A DNA stretch of 64,000 nucleotides from Neobacillus cucumis (GTDB taxonomy: Bacteria; Bacillota; Bacilli; Bacillales_B; DSM-18226): the NCBI RefSeq assembly GCF_016107705.1, contig NZ_JAEHGC010000003.1, positions 372,001 through 436,000 on the forward strand. The letters run 5' to 3'. Numbering within the stretch: the first letter of the stretch is position 1; each line of letters begins with the position of its first letter. This document shows, in pieces, positions 63,396 through 64,000 of this stretch. The notes under the pieces are model-generated. The model did no database searches. It saw nothing but the letters and a program-made list of their open reading frames with translations, and was not told where the DNA came from. Position numbers and translations under genes: made by a program.

Positions 63396-64000
63396 TCATC
63401 AAGCAAGTCATTTTACGACACTTAAAAATGAAGATGAACTTTCCATTCACCACTAGCTTCGGAACATTTACAGATAAAGAATTTATCTTAGTCGAGGTAC
63501 AGGATGAGAATGGTGCATCAGGCTGGGGTGAATCCGTAGCTTTCACATCCCCTCTCTATAATGAAGAAACACTAAAAACGAACTGGCATATACTCGAGGA
63601 CTTCTTGATCCCAATGATTAAGGATAAGGAAATCAGCCACCCTGACGAAGTGTCCACCCTATTCGAACCAATTCGAAAAAATAATATGGCCAAGTCAGCC
63701 ATTGAGGGCGCCATTTGGGACCTGTATGCGAAACGGGAAAATCTCCCTCTTGCAACCGCACTCGGTGGTGAGAAAAAAGAAATTGAAGTCGGTATCAGCA
63801 TCGGTATTCAAAAATCAGTAGACGATTTACTGGGGGTTATTGACAATTCAGTTTTAGAAGGCTATCGACGGATCAAAGTAAAAATCAAGCCAGGCTGGGA
63901 TGTTGATGTTATCCGTGAAATTCGCCGCCATTTTCCAACCATCCAGTTGATGGCTGATGCGAATTCGGCCTATCGTCTTCAAGATTTGGAGTTGTTAAAA
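63392..64000 (+). CDS. N-succinylamino acid racemase / o-succinylbenzoate synthase family, 3' end missing
   Basis: The first 203 residues of an enolase-superfamily enzyme, cut by the window edge. The capping domain (to about 125) is followed by the start of the barrel with KVKIKPG (catalytic Lys162/Lys164) and the first metal ligand Asp189 in MADAN. The family makes o-succinylbenzoate in menaquinone synthesis or racemises N-succinylamino acids; the M20 and GNAT neighbours and lack of other men genes favour the racemase. It is coupled to the GNAT gene by a four-base overlap. Confidence 0.87.
   Translation, partial: MIIKQVILRHLKMKMNFPFTTSFGTFTDKEFILVEVQDENGASGWGESVAFTSPLYNEETLKTNWHILEDFLIPMIKDKEISHPDEVSTLFEPIRKNNMAKSAIEGAIWDLYAKRENLPLATALGGEKKEIEVGISIGIQKSVDDLLGVIDNSVLEGYRRIKVKIKPGWDVDVIREIRRHFPTIQLMADANSAYRLQDLELLK

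Overview
The window is chromosomal DNA of an endospore-forming Bacillaceae (Bacillus/Neobacillus-like). Supporting signs are a low-GC genome, AGGAGG-type ribosome sites with frequent TTG and GTG starts, a gerB-gerA-gerC germination operon, xpaC-yaaN, a kip/ycs (pxp) cluster and many secreted wall proteins. No rRNA, tRNA, CRISPR array, prophage or complete insertion sequence was recognised.

Layout. 0-28 kb is a cell-surface region, mostly on the minus strand. It holds rfbA-rfbB (dTDP-sugar), a giant PA14-repeat glucosaminidase, a GT2/CDP-glycerol polymerase fusion, a TPR/alpha-beta hydrolase, a WG-repeat protein, a BLIP-like secreted protein, a polysaccharide deacetylase, a beta-lactamase-fold protein with SH3 domains, galE, a PPC/triple-tyrosine protein, a YfkN-type nucleotidase with Ig repeats, an LCP ligase and a subtilase. 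28-32 kb is the germination receptor operon; its permease gene seems to begin at an ATA codon. 32-45 kb is mixed housekeeping: a CPBP protease with a 31-residue membrane peptide, DUF5317, a GGDEF/HD-GYP protein, a lipoprotein copper nitrite reductase flanked by two structured repeats, several small proteins, wecB, a VanY lipoprotein, xpaC-yaaN and an IclR regulator.

45-52 kb is a divergent 5-oxoproline cluster: pxpB-pxpC-accB-accC leftward, and pxpA, an NRAMP-like permease and a DUF1445 protein rightward, with candidate operators between. 52-58 kb holds wall hydrolases, an HtrA-like protease, comM and a REP-associated tyrosine transposase (RAYT). 58-64 kb ends in rpiR, M20 hydrolase, GNAT and an N-succinylamino acid racemase cut by the window edge. 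These match the known D- to L-amino acid conversion route through N-succinyl intermediates.

The most notable unexplained structure is a uniform 54-55 bp element with two hairpins. It occurs six times, same orientation, only between genes, from 51,984 to 61,399, and the RAYT gene lies inside that span. It looks like a Gram-positive REP/RAYT system. A second family (123 and 150 bp) brackets the nitrite reductase gene.
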